A stretch of 32,150 nucleotides of DNA from Cereibacter johrii (lineage in GTDB: Bacteria; Pseudomonadota; Alphaproteobacteria; Rhodobacterales; Rhodobacteraceae), in the NCBI RefSeq assembly GCF_001720585.1, contig NZ_MABH01000230.1, positions 1 through 32,150 on the forward strand. Reading direction: 5' to 3'. A model generated the notes under the pieces. It had not been told where the DNA came from and searched no databases. It saw only the letters and a program-made list of their open reading frames with translations. The position numbers and the translations under genes are program-made. Below, piece by piece: positions 25,368 to 32,150 of this stretch. Every line of letters begins with the position of its first letter. The first letter of the stretch is position 1.

Positions 25368-25850
25368 ATGGTGAACGTTCCGAGCGTACGTGATCTACTT
25401 TCCGCCGTGGCCGCCCATTCCGACTGGCACTTCGCCATCGGGGTCCGGATCCGCTTTGCCAATCCGACTCTGCTCTATCAGACCTACCCTCAGGAGTGGG
25501 TGAACCTCTACGCGGAGAAGGCGATGATCTTCGTCGATCCGACGGTGCGCTGGGGTCTCGAACATCCGGGGATCTGCCGCTGGAGCGAGCTTCGCGACAT
25601 GGACGAGCAGGGAGTCATGGAAAAGGCTGCGGAATATGGCCTGCGGTACGGGCTTGTGGTTTCGGTGGGCGAAGCGTCGGCGCGGACGCTCGGCTTCTTC
25701 TGCCGCAACGACCGCGAGCTCGACGATGCCGAGGCGCAGTTCGCGCTCGAGCATGTGCAGCAGCTCCATGACCTGACCGACGGAATCGCCAAATGCTCCG
25801 AGGCGCAGCTCGCCGAGCTTCGCAACCTGGGCGCGACGTTGCGTCGCTGA
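25368..25850 (+). CDS. HTH-less LuxR-type autoinducer-binding protein
   Basis: The 160 residues correspond only to the N-terminal autoinducer-binding domain of LuxR proteins. Pocket residues W44, Y48, D57-P58 and W72 keep the exact TraR spacing. The protein is clearly paralogous to the divergent LuxR solo: compare PQEWVNLY / PEQFVELY, DPTVRW / DPLMRW, RWSEL / RWSAV, YGLRYG / YGMRYG and RNDRELDDAE / RGDREFSDAE. It ends where the linker to the DNA-binding domain would start, with a normal stop and no helix-turn-helix remnant downstream. It may bind signal without DNA, or form inactive heterodimers with LuxR partners, as reported for truncated LuxR homologues elsewhere. The 86-bp divergent promoter is shared with the LuxR solo. 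Confidence 0.88.
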   Translation: MVNVPSVRDLLSAVAAHSDWHFAIGVRIRFANPTLLYQTYPQEWVNLYAEKAMIFVDPTVRWGLEHPGICRWSELRDMDEQGVMEKAAEYGLRYGLVVSVGEASARTLGFFCRNDRELDDAEAQFALEHVQQLHDLTDGIAKCSEAQLAELRNLGATLRR

Positions 25851-26064
25851 TTCGTCGGTCGGCCGGAAGCGGCTTCGGGCTGCTGGCCCGATCTCGTGCC
25901 GCGCGCCGATTCTCGGGCACCGACAGGCGAGGGGCAGGGCGCTTCCTCGGCCTCTTGCCCTCTCGGGAATGGAATGGCCGCGGACTTGCTCTCCCGCGCT
26001 CCGCCCCTATCATCCGGCTCCTGCGCTGTCCCGAGCGCTCATCGCGCAGCAGTCCCGAGGCGGC

Positions 26065-26835
26065 ATGACACGACCTTCCTTCCGTTCCCTGTCGAAACTT
26101 GCCTTGCGTCTCGGCGTCTGGGGCGAGCGGTGGACGGTGGCTTTCCTTCTGGCCATCTCGGCGCTGGGCTGGGCCTTCGCCCAGCTGGCCGATGAGATCG
26201 TCGAGGGCGACTCGCATGCTTTCGACGAGTGGCTGCTCCTGCTCATGCGCAACCCCGCCGATCCCTCCGATCCGCTGGGGCCCGCCTGGTTCGAGGAACT
26301 CGCCCGCGACGTGACCGCCCTGGGCGGCGTGGGGATTCTTGCCTTCCTCACCCTGGCCGTGGCCGTCTTTCTCGGTCTCACCGGCCGCTGGCGGACCATG
26401 TGGTTCGTCCTGATTGCCACGGGCAGCGGTCAGGCGCTGAGCTTCACCGCCAAGCGTTTCTTCGACAGGCCGAGGCCGGACCTCGTTCCGCACGAGACGA
26501 TCACCTACACGGCGAGTTTTCCATCGGGCCATGCGATGATGGCGGCCGTGACCTATCTGACGCTGGCGGCGCTCGTGGCCCGCACGCAACCGCACCTGTG
26601 GGCCAAGGTCTACATCCTGACGCTTGCCGTGCTCGTGACGGTGGCCGTCGGCACGAGCCGCGTCTATCTGGGCGTCCATTGGCCCACCGACGTGCTGGCT
26701 GGCTGGACCGCCGGCTCCGCCTGGGCGCTCGGCTGCCTTCTGGTCGCGCGCTGGCTGCGGCGCCGTCGGATGATCGAGGCCTCGCCGGAGACGGAGGGGG
26801 CCGGGGACCGGCCTCTTCCGACCGTGCCGCGCTGA
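26065..26835 (+). CDS. PAP2-family membrane phosphatase
   Basis: A 256-residue membrane protein of the phosphatidic acid phosphatase type 2 / undecaprenyl-pyrophosphate phosphatase superfamily. All three catalytic motifs are present: C1 K130-x6-R137-P138 (KRFFDRPRP), C2 PSGH at 153-156 with H156, and C3 SRVYLGVHWPTD at 188-199 (R189, nucleophile H195, D199). About six helices are predicted, with the active site facing the periplasm. It likely removes phosphate from a lipid phosphate or pyrophosphate; the substrate is not clear. The ATG at 26065 has GAGG in front. The gene stands alone. Confidence 0.9.
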   Translation: MTRPSFRSLSKLALRLGVWGERWTVAFLLAISALGWAFAQLADEIVEGDSHAFDEWLLLLMRNPADPSDPLGPAWFEELARDVTALGGVGILAFLTLAVAVFLGLTGRWRTMWFVLIATGSGQALSFTAKRFFDRPRPDLVPHETITYTASFPSGHAMMAAVTYLTLAALVARTQPHLWAKVYILTLAVLVTVAVGTSRVYLGVHWPTDVLAGWTAGSAWALGCLLVARWLRRRRMIEASPETEGAGDRPLPTVPR

Positions 26836-27163
26836 CGTCGCGCCCATCGGGTCCGCGCCAGCCGTCCTTCGCGAAACCTGCCGCTCGGGCCCCGACAGGC
26901 GCCGGACGGCCGAAGCCCGGGTTGCCGTTCGCCGTGGGTTGCGTCCTATCCCGAACCGGAACGGATTCGAGCCGATCGGGACGGGCGCATGGGCTGCTTG
27001 TCCGAGAGATTTCAGGGTCACGAAGGGCAGCCGCGCGCCCGGACCTCTGCCCGCCGAAAAAGTCCCTGCGGGAGCCCGGAACGAAGTCATCACACCACAC
27101 GTTCCCGTGATGGAGCCGGGCGATCCCGCGTGAGGTGCGGCACCGGGGAAACCGAGGGGTGGA
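26836..27163. other. 328-bp region before the oxidase operon
   Basis: This should contain the promoter of the subunit II-I/III operon. A partly symmetric stretch (CCGAACCGGAACGGATTCGAGCCGATCGG) lies near 26953-26980. I see no FnrL-type TTGAT-N4-ATCAA site and no credible ORF. Confidence 0.4.
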
Positions 27164-28138
27164 ATGCGAGATCGATACCGGGCGGGCCTCGGCCTTCTCA
27201 TCCTGACGGCATCGGCCGGATGCGCGGGGCCCCAGTCGGTCTTCTCGGCCGGCGGCGCGGATGCCCTGCAGATCAATCGCCTCTTCACCGTGATGCTGGT
27301 GGGGGCCGTCCTGCTCTGGCTGTCGCTGAACGGCCTCTTTCTTTATGTCACCCGCCGCAGGCCGGGCCGCATGTCGCGCAAGCTGGCCGAGGGGGTCATC
27401 ATCGGCGGCGGCATCGTGCTGCCGCTCGTGGTGCTGACGGCGCTCCTGTCCTGGGGCCTGTCGATCATGCCGGAGCAGCGCGCGCCGGGCGACGGGCTGC
27501 GGGTGCGGATCACCGGAGAGGAATTCTGGTGGCGGGTGGACTACTATCCGCCGGGTTCCGAAGAACCTGTGGTCTCGGCCAACGAGCTGCGCCTGCCCGC
27601 AGGCCCCCGCACCGAGATCGAGCTGCTGGCCGGGCGGGTGATCCATTCCTTCTGGGTGCCGGGTCTCGGGGGCAAGACCGACATGATCCCCGGGCGCACC
27701 ACCCGGATGTCGCTCGAGCCGGTGACGCCCGGCATCTACCGCGGCCAGTGCGCCGAATTCTGCGGCGCCTCTCACGCGCTGATGGCCATGAATGCCGTCG
27801 TGCTCGAGGAGGCCGCGTTCGCCCGCTGGCTCGAGGCGGAAGCCGCGCCCGCACGGGCCGCCGAGGGCGAGGGACAAGCCATCTTCTTCCGTGAGGGCTG
27901 CGGCGCCTGCCATGCGATCCGCGGCACGCCGGCTGCGGGCGTCGTCGGCCCCGACCTCACCCACCTCGGAAGCCGCACGACGCTCGCCGCCGGGATCCTG
28001 CCAATGGAGCGGGCGGCGATGGTCTCCTGGATCGCGAATGCGGAGGCCATCAAGCCGGGCGTGCGGATGCCCGCCTACGGCCATCTGTCGAAGGCGGAAC
28101 TCGAGGCCCTGGCGGCCTGGCTGGAGGCGCTCGAATGA
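27164..28138 (+). CDS. Cytochrome c oxidase subunit II with fused cytochrome c domain (caa3-type)
   Basis: The subunit accepts electrons and passes them to haem a through CuA. The 324-residue protein has an N-terminal export signal (possible lipobox ending at C20), two membrane helices (about 38-62 and 78-100), and a periplasmic cupredoxin domain with the full CuA set: H161, C196, E198, C200, H204 and M207. A cytochrome c domain follows with haem motif C236-G-A-C-H240 and a likely axial Met in VRMPAYGH. This is the caa3-type layout, so the enzyme may take electrons through its own haem c. GAGGGGTGGA precedes the ATG, and the stop overlaps the next start by ATGA. Confidence 0.93.
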   Translation: MRDRYRAGLGLLILTASAGCAGPQSVFSAGGADALQINRLFTVMLVGAVLLWLSLNGLFLYVTRRRPGRMSRKLAEGVIIGGGIVLPLVVLTALLSWGLSIMPEQRAPGDGLRVRITGEEFWWRVDYYPPGSEEPVVSANELRLPAGPRTEIELLAGRVIHSFWVPGLGGKTDMIPGRTTRMSLEPVTPGIYRGQCAEFCGASHALMAMNAVVLEEAAFARWLEAEAAPARAAEGEGQAIFFREGCGACHAIRGTPAAGVVGPDLTHLGSRTTLAAGILPMERAAMVSWIANAEAIKPGVRMPAYGHLSKAELEALAAWLEALE

Positions 28139-30831
28139 GAACAGTCCGCGATACCGACGCGCCGGCTCCCGAAGGCCCATTTCCGCCGACAGAGGCCATG
28201 CTCGCCGAGCCGGTGCCGCCCGAGGTGGCCGAGGCGCAGGCCGACCGGCTGCGCCGGGTCTGGGCCACGCCCAAGGGCTGGCGCTACTGGTCGGCGGTGA
28301 ACAACACCGAGGTGGGCGTCTGGTATGCCCTGACAGCGCTCGCCTTCATGCTCTGCGCGGGCGTGCTGGCGCTGCTGATGCGGGTGCAGCTCGCCGTGCC
28401 CGACAACGACTTCCTCTCGGCCGACCGCTTCAACCAGTTCTTCACCATGCACGGCTCGGCGATGATGTTCCTCTTCGCCGTTCCGATGTTCGAGGCGATC
28501 TCGATCATCCTGCTGCCCTCCCTCCTCGGTGCGCGGGACCTGCCGTTCCCGCGCCTGTCGGCCTATGGCTACTGGTGCTTCCTGATCGGGGGCGTCTTCG
28601 TGCTGGGCTCGATCCTGTTCGATGCGGCGCCCCGCTCGGGCTGGTTCATGTATCCGCCGCTCGCCACGCAGGACGAGGGGCTGGGCTCGGACATCTGGCT
28701 TCTGGGCCTGTCCTTCATCGAGGTGGCCTCGATCGCCGCCGCGGTCGAGCTGATCGTGGGGGTGCTGAAGTGCCGCCCGCCGGGGATGCGCGTCAATCTG
28801 ATGCCGCTCTACGCCTGGTATGTGCTGGTCGTGGGGGGCATGATCCTCTTCGCCTTCCCGCCGCTGATCGCAGGCGATCTCCTGTTCGAGATGGAGCGCG
28901 GGTTCGACTGGCCCTTCTTCGATCCCGAACGGGGCGGGGATCCGCTGCTCTGGCAGCACCTGTTCTGGATCTTCGGCCATCCCGAGGTCTACATCATCTT
29001 CCTGCCCTCGATCGCCCTTGCCGCGATGATCGTGCCCACGGCGGCGCGCACCCCGATCGTGGGCTATTCCTGGATCGTGCTCTCGGCGGTGGGGACGGGC
29101 TTCATCAGCTTCGGCCTCTGGGTGCACCACATGTTCACCACCGGGCTGCCCGCCCTGTCGCTCGGCTTCTTCTCGGCGGCCTCCGAGGCGGTCGTCATCC
29201 CCACGGGCATCCAGCTGTTCGCCTTCGTGGCCACCCTCATGGTGGGGCGCGTCAAGATGATCCTGCCGATGCTCTGGATCGCGGGCGGTCTCGCCGTCTT
29301 CACCGCGGGCGGCCTCACCGGCGTCATGGTGGCCATCGCGCCCTTCGACTGGCAGGTCCACGACACCTATTTCATCGTGGCCCACCTGCATTACACGCTC
29401 TTCGGCGGCATGGTCTTTCCGGTCATCGCGGGCGTCTACTACTTCTACCCCGTCATCGCCAAGAAGACCCTGTCGGAGCGGCTGGGCCGCTGGTCCTTCT
29501 GGCTGCTCTTCACCGGCTTCAACGTGACCTTCCTGCCCATGCACCTGACCGGGCTGAAGGGGATGCCCCGGCGCGTCTTCACCTATCCGGGCCATGTCGG
29601 CTGGGACTGGCTGAACCTCGTCTCGACCGTCGGCGCCTTCGTCATGGCGGCCGGCTTCGCGGTCTTCGTCTGGGATCTCCTGCGTCCGAAGCGGGAGAAG
29701 CTGACCGAGCGCAATCCGTGGGGAGCGGGCACCCTCGAATGGACCCATGATCTCGAGGACGAATCCTGGGGCGTCCGCTCGATCCCCTACATCGACACGC
29801 GCTACCCGGTCTGGCAGCAGCAGCAGCTCGTGGACCGGATGGATGCGGGCCGCTTCTACCTGCCCGATGCCGAGGCGGGGCGGCGCGAGACGCTGGTGAC
29901 CTCGGTGATCGACGGCCGCCCACTCCAGCTCCTGCGGATCGGGGGGCCGACCTGGAAGACGATCTGGGCCGCGATCTTCACGGGGGGCGCCTTCATCTTC
30001 CCGACCTTCGCCTGGTACGGGCCTGCCATCGTCAGCGCGGTTCTGGCCGTGGCCATGGTGGTCTGGTGGCTCTGGACCGGATCGGCCGAGATCCCCGAGA
30101 ATGAGATGGCCGACGTGGGGCTGGGGCTCCGGTTGCCGATCTATGTCTCGGGCTCCGGGGCGGTCGGCTGGTGGGCCGTCTGGATCACGATGTTGGGTGA
30201 CAGCACGGCCTTCGCGAGCCTGGTGTTCGGGGTCTTCTTCTACTGGACGGCGGGCACCGACTATCCCCCCGCGGGCGCTGCGCACGCGGACGGACCGCTG
30301 GCCCTCGTCACGATGTTGGGTGACAGCACGGCCTTCGCGAGCCTGGTGTTCGGGGTCTTCTTCTACTGGACGGCGGGCACCGACTATCCCCCCGCGGGCG
30401 CTGCGCACGCGGACGGACCGCTGGCCCTCGCGGCGCTGGCGCTGGGCGCGGCCTCCTGGGCGCTGACGCTCGCCGCGCGCGAGGCGAACCGCCGGCACCG
30501 CACGGGCCTGGCCCGGCTGTGCCTCTCCGCAGCGCCGCTCCTGACGCTCGCGACCGGGGCCGCGCTGATCGCCTCGCCCCATGTGGCGGGCCTCGAGCCC
30601 ACGGAGCATGTCTATCCGGCCAGCATGTGGGTCCTCGTGGTCTGGACCGTCGCCCACCTGATCGCGGGCCTGATCTTCCAGCTCTACGGTCTGGCGGGCC
30701 TGATCTTCGGGCGGATCACGCCACGCTACGACGCGCCTTTGTGGAACTCGGCCCTGTTCTGGCACTTCCTGGGGCTGACCGTGCTGGTGACGGTGGCGAT
30801 GATCGCGGGTGCGCCGCGGGTGCTGGGCTGA
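28135..30831 (+). CDS. Cytochrome c oxidase subunit I fused to subunit III, with an internal duplicated segment
   Basis: This 898-residue fusion carries the catalytic subunit I (about 40-560) and a subunit III domain (about 635 to the end). Metal ligands are present: haem a H106 in MHGSAM, CuB H282 with cross-link Y286 and the gating E284 in GHPEVY, H331-H332 (WVHHMF), and H417 and H419 of AHLHY. The D-channel Asp is found at D135 (GARDLPFPR). The K-channel lysine (TGIK motif) is glutamine at Q360. In the subunit III part, residues 685-725 are repeated exactly as 726-766 apart from the last residue, adding a second copy of a membrane helix. Without it the length would be 857, so the repeat is probably recent. 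Confidence 0.93.
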   Translation: MRTVRDTDAPAPEGPFPPTEAMLAEPVPPEVAEAQADRLRRVWATPKGWRYWSAVNNTEVGVWYALTALAFMLCAGVLALLMRVQLAVPDNDFLSADRFNQFFTMHGSAMMFLFAVPMFEAISIILLPSLLGARDLPFPRLSAYGYWCFLIGGVFVLGSILFDAAPRSGWFMYPPLATQDEGLGSDIWLLGLSFIEVASIAAAVELIVGVLKCRPPGMRVNLMPLYAWYVLVVGGMILFAFPPLIAGDLLFEMERGFDWPFFDPERGGDPLLWQHLFWIFGHPEVYIIFLPSIALAAMIVPTAARTPIVGYSWIVLSAVGTGFISFGLWVHHMFTTGLPALSLGFFSAASEAVVIPTGIQLFAFVATLMVGRVKMILPMLWIAGGLAVFTAGGLTGVMVAIAPFDWQVHDTYFIVAHLHYTLFGGMVFPVIAGVYYFYPVIAKKTLSERLGRWSFWLLFTGFNVTFLPMHLTGLKGMPRRVFTYPGHVGWDWLNLVSTVGAFVMAAGFAVFVWDLLRPKREKLTERNPWGAGTLEWTHDLEDESWGVRSIPYIDTRYPVWQQQQLVDRMDAGRFYLPDAEAGRRETLVTSVIDGRPLQLLRIGGPTWKTIWAAIFTGGAFIFPTFAWYGPAIVSAVLAVAMVVWWLWTGSAEIPENEMADVGLGLRLPIYVSGSGAVGWWAVWITMLGDSTAFASLVFGVFFYWTAGTDYPPAGAAHADGPLALVTMLGDSTAFASLVFGVFFYWTAGTDYPPAGAAHADGPLALAALALGAASWALTLAAREANRRHRTGLARLCLSAAPLLTLATGAALIASPHVAGLEPTEHVYPASMWVLVVWTVAHLIAGLIFQLYGLAGLIFGRITPRYDAPLWNSALFWHFLGLTVLVTVAMIAGAPRVLG
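30185..30430 (+). repeat. Exact 123-bp in-frame tandem duplication inside the oxidase I/III gene
   Basis: Copies 30185-30307 and 30308-30430 are identical at every base I compared. The period of 123 bp equals 41 codons, so the frame is kept. Each copy encodes a hydrophobic segment (FASLVFGVFFYWTAG) plus a Pro/Ala-rich loop. The absence of any substitutions points to a very recent event or to an assembly error. Confidence 0.97.
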
Positions 30832-30841
30832 GGGAGGCGGC

Positions 30842-31249
30842 ATGAGCGACGAGCGGAAGATCTCGCAGGAGCAGGAATTCTCCGAGGAGCGCGCGAGCCT
30901 CTGGAAGATCACCTTCGCCCCCACGATCTGGGCCGTGCATTTCGTGCTCTGCTACGGAGCGGCCGCCGTCTTCTGCGCCAAGGTCCCGCGCGCGGAAGCC
31001 CAAGTCGATCTCCTGCGCTGGGGCATGGCCGCGCTGACCCTGCTCGCCCTGGCGGGCATCCTGCTGGTGGCCCGCAGCGCCTGGAAGCAATGGGATTTCC
31101 TCGACGACTACGATTACGCCCACGCGGGCGGCAACAACGAGGACCGGCACGAGTTTCTGGGCCACGCAGCCTTCCTGCTCGCCATCGTCTCCTTCGTGGG
31201 CACCGTCTATACGGCGCTGCCCGCGCTGTTCGCGGGGACCTGCCGATGA
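30842..31249 (+). CDS. Small membrane protein of the oxidase operon
   Basis: The 135-residue protein has a charged N-terminus, helices at about 24-45, 58-78 and 105-128, and a polar loop with YDYAHAGGNNEDRHEF between the second and third. It starts ten bases after the oxidase I/III stop, with GGGAGG in front of the ATG, so it is cotranscribed. No family is recognised; small hydrophobic proteins in oxidase operons often act as subunit IV or assembly factors. The ATG at 30842 is preferred to an upstream one that overlaps the previous gene. Confidence 0.85.
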   Translation: MSDERKISQEQEFSEERASLWKITFAPTIWAVHFVLCYGAAAVFCAKVPRAEAQVDLLRWGMAALTLLALAGILLVARSAWKQWDFLDDYDYAHAGGNNEDRHEFLGHAAFLLAIVSFVGTVYTALPALFAGTCR

Positions 31250-31274
31250 GGTCCCGCACTCCGGAGGGATCCGC

Positions 31275-32150
31275 ATGAGACCCGTCCTGCTTCTGGGAGG
31301 TCTGGCCGTGGCGGGCGCGCTGGCGGGGTCGGCCGTGGTCTTTCTCGGCCTCTACAACACCTCGGCACGGAGCGGGCACTGGCCCGGCGTGAGCTGGGTG
31401 CTCCACACCACCTTCCGCAACTCCGTCGAACTGCGCGCGCCGCCGCCCGAGGAGGTGCCCGATCTGACCGAGCCCATGGTGCGCCTCGGCGCCCGGCACT
31501 ATGCCTCGGCCTGCGAGACGTGCCATGGCGCACCGGGCACGATGCGGACGGCCACGATCCGCGCCATGGTGCCCGCGCCCCCGCCCATCGCCGAGGCGGT
31601 CGGCTCCTGGACGCCGGCCGAACTCGGCTGGATCGTGCGCGAGGGCGTGAAGATGTCCGGGATGCCGGGCTGGCCTTCGGTGCGCAACGACGAGGTCTGG
31701 CCGGTGGTGGCCTTCCTCACCCGCGTGGGCGGCATGACCCATGAGCAATATGGGGCGCTGGTGGGACCCGCCTCCACCGAGGGTCCGCCGGGCTTCGGCT
31801 ATTGCGCCGGATGCCACGGCACGGACGGCGTGTCGGGGAACGCGCGCATTCCGCGGCTCGACATCCAGACCCCGGACTATCTGGAGATGGCGCTGCTGGC
31901 CTACCGCGACGGGCGGCGGCAGAGCGGCTACATGACCCATGCCGCCTCCGCCGTGCCGGGCGAGGGGCTGCGGGCGCTGGCGCAGCGCTTCGGCCGGGTG
32001 CGTCCCGGAGGCGAAGAGGGGGCCACGCGCCCCGCCGCGGGACCGGAGGCCCCGGCGGAGGGGCCCGCGTGGGACATCCCGCTCACCACCCTCTCCGGGT
32101 CCTTCCACGGCGGGCCGGAACCTGCCGCCGCCGTGGCGACGCTGAGTGAG
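31275..32150 (+). CDS. Dihaem cytochrome c of the oxidase operon, 3' end beyond the window
   Basis: The frame is open from the ATG at 31275 (GGAGG upstream) through the last base, 292 codons without a stop. A membrane anchor or uncleaved signal lies at about residues 4-27. Two haem c motifs are visible: C80-E-T-C-H84 and C177-A-G-C-H181, each with a candidate axial Met downstream (MSGMPGW, and GYMTH). The first half recalls the cytochrome subunits of alcohol and sugar dehydrogenases. In this operon it may pass electrons to the caa3-type subunit II. It is 25 bases after the membrane protein gene, so part of the same transcript. Confidence 0.9.
   Translation, partial: MRPVLLLGGLAVAGALAGSAVVFLGLYNTSARSGHWPGVSWVLHTTFRNSVELRAPPPEEVPDLTEPMVRLGARHYASACETCHGAPGTMRTATIRAMVPAPPPIAEAVGSWTPAELGWIVREGVKMSGMPGWPSVRNDEVWPVVAFLTRVGGMTHEQYGALVGPASTEGPPGFGYCAGCHGTDGVSGNARIPRLDIQTPDYLEMALLAYRDGRRQSGYMTHAASAVPGEGLRALAQRFGRVRPGGEEGATRPAAGPEAPAEGPAWDIPLTTLSGSFHGGPEPAAAVATLSE

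Noticed and set aside
28075-30924. 949-codon open frame on the minus strand across the oxidase genes
   Set aside because: It is antisense to the oxidase subunits, which have all expected motifs; its composition (Asp/Arg/His-rich) is the usual shadow of high-GC coding DNA.

Overview
The window is a high-GC chromosomal segment of an alphaproteobacterium. It is almost certainly Rhodobacter (Cereibacter) sphaeroides or a very close relative. The reasons are the osmoregulated periplasmic glucan order opgG-opgI-opgH-opgC, an adjacent cerI/cerR-type quorum-sensing pair, and rpsF-rpsR-rplI and metNIQ operons of rhodobacteral type. Species assignment rests on gene order and recognised protein families; no database search was possible.

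Layout. 1-4.5 kb: the 3' part of priA, then msrA, prmA, a small membrane protein and a DUF1127 protein. 4.8-6.7 kb: ruvC, followed by an unusual in-frame chimera of the RuvA N-terminus with the C-terminal half of an NAD(P)H-hydrate dehydratase, then a convergent Hint-domain gene. 6.9-10.1 kb: tRNA-Leu and tig, a degenerate 35-36 bp repeat array that seems to have grown out of the tig terminator, and the ribosomal operon rpsF-rpsR-rplI on the minus strand. 10.4-10.9 kb: a small scar of mobile DNA (IS3-type orfA remnant, decayed tyrosine recombinase end) beside tRNA-Cys. 11.3-17.4 kb: a membrane protein, an NhaC antiporter, the methionine ABC importer metN-metI-metQ and tRNA-Gly.

17.5-25.9 kb: a long minus-strand run in the order (transcription direction) LuxR-type solo, cerR, cerI, a 90-residue protein, opgG, opgI, opgH, opgC. 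Diverging from the LuxR solo is a 160-residue protein that is only the autoinducer-binding half of a LuxR regulator. One acyl-homoserine-lactone synthase is therefore flanked by three putative signal-binding proteins, one of which cannot bind DNA by itself. 26-32 kb: a PAP2 phosphatase and a haem-copper oxidase operon: subunit II fused to cytochrome c, subunit I fused to subunit III, a small membrane protein and a dihaem cytochrome c that runs off the window. The oxidase has the catalytic ligands of an A-type enzyme, but a glutamine replaces the K-channel lysine. Its subunit III part carries an exact 123-bp in-frame tandem duplication.

The strongest oddities are the ruvA::nnrD chimera, the oxidase duplication, the HTH-less LuxR paralogue and the terminator-derived repeat array. 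The first two could be real strain-specific events or assembly artefacts, and reads across the junctions would decide.
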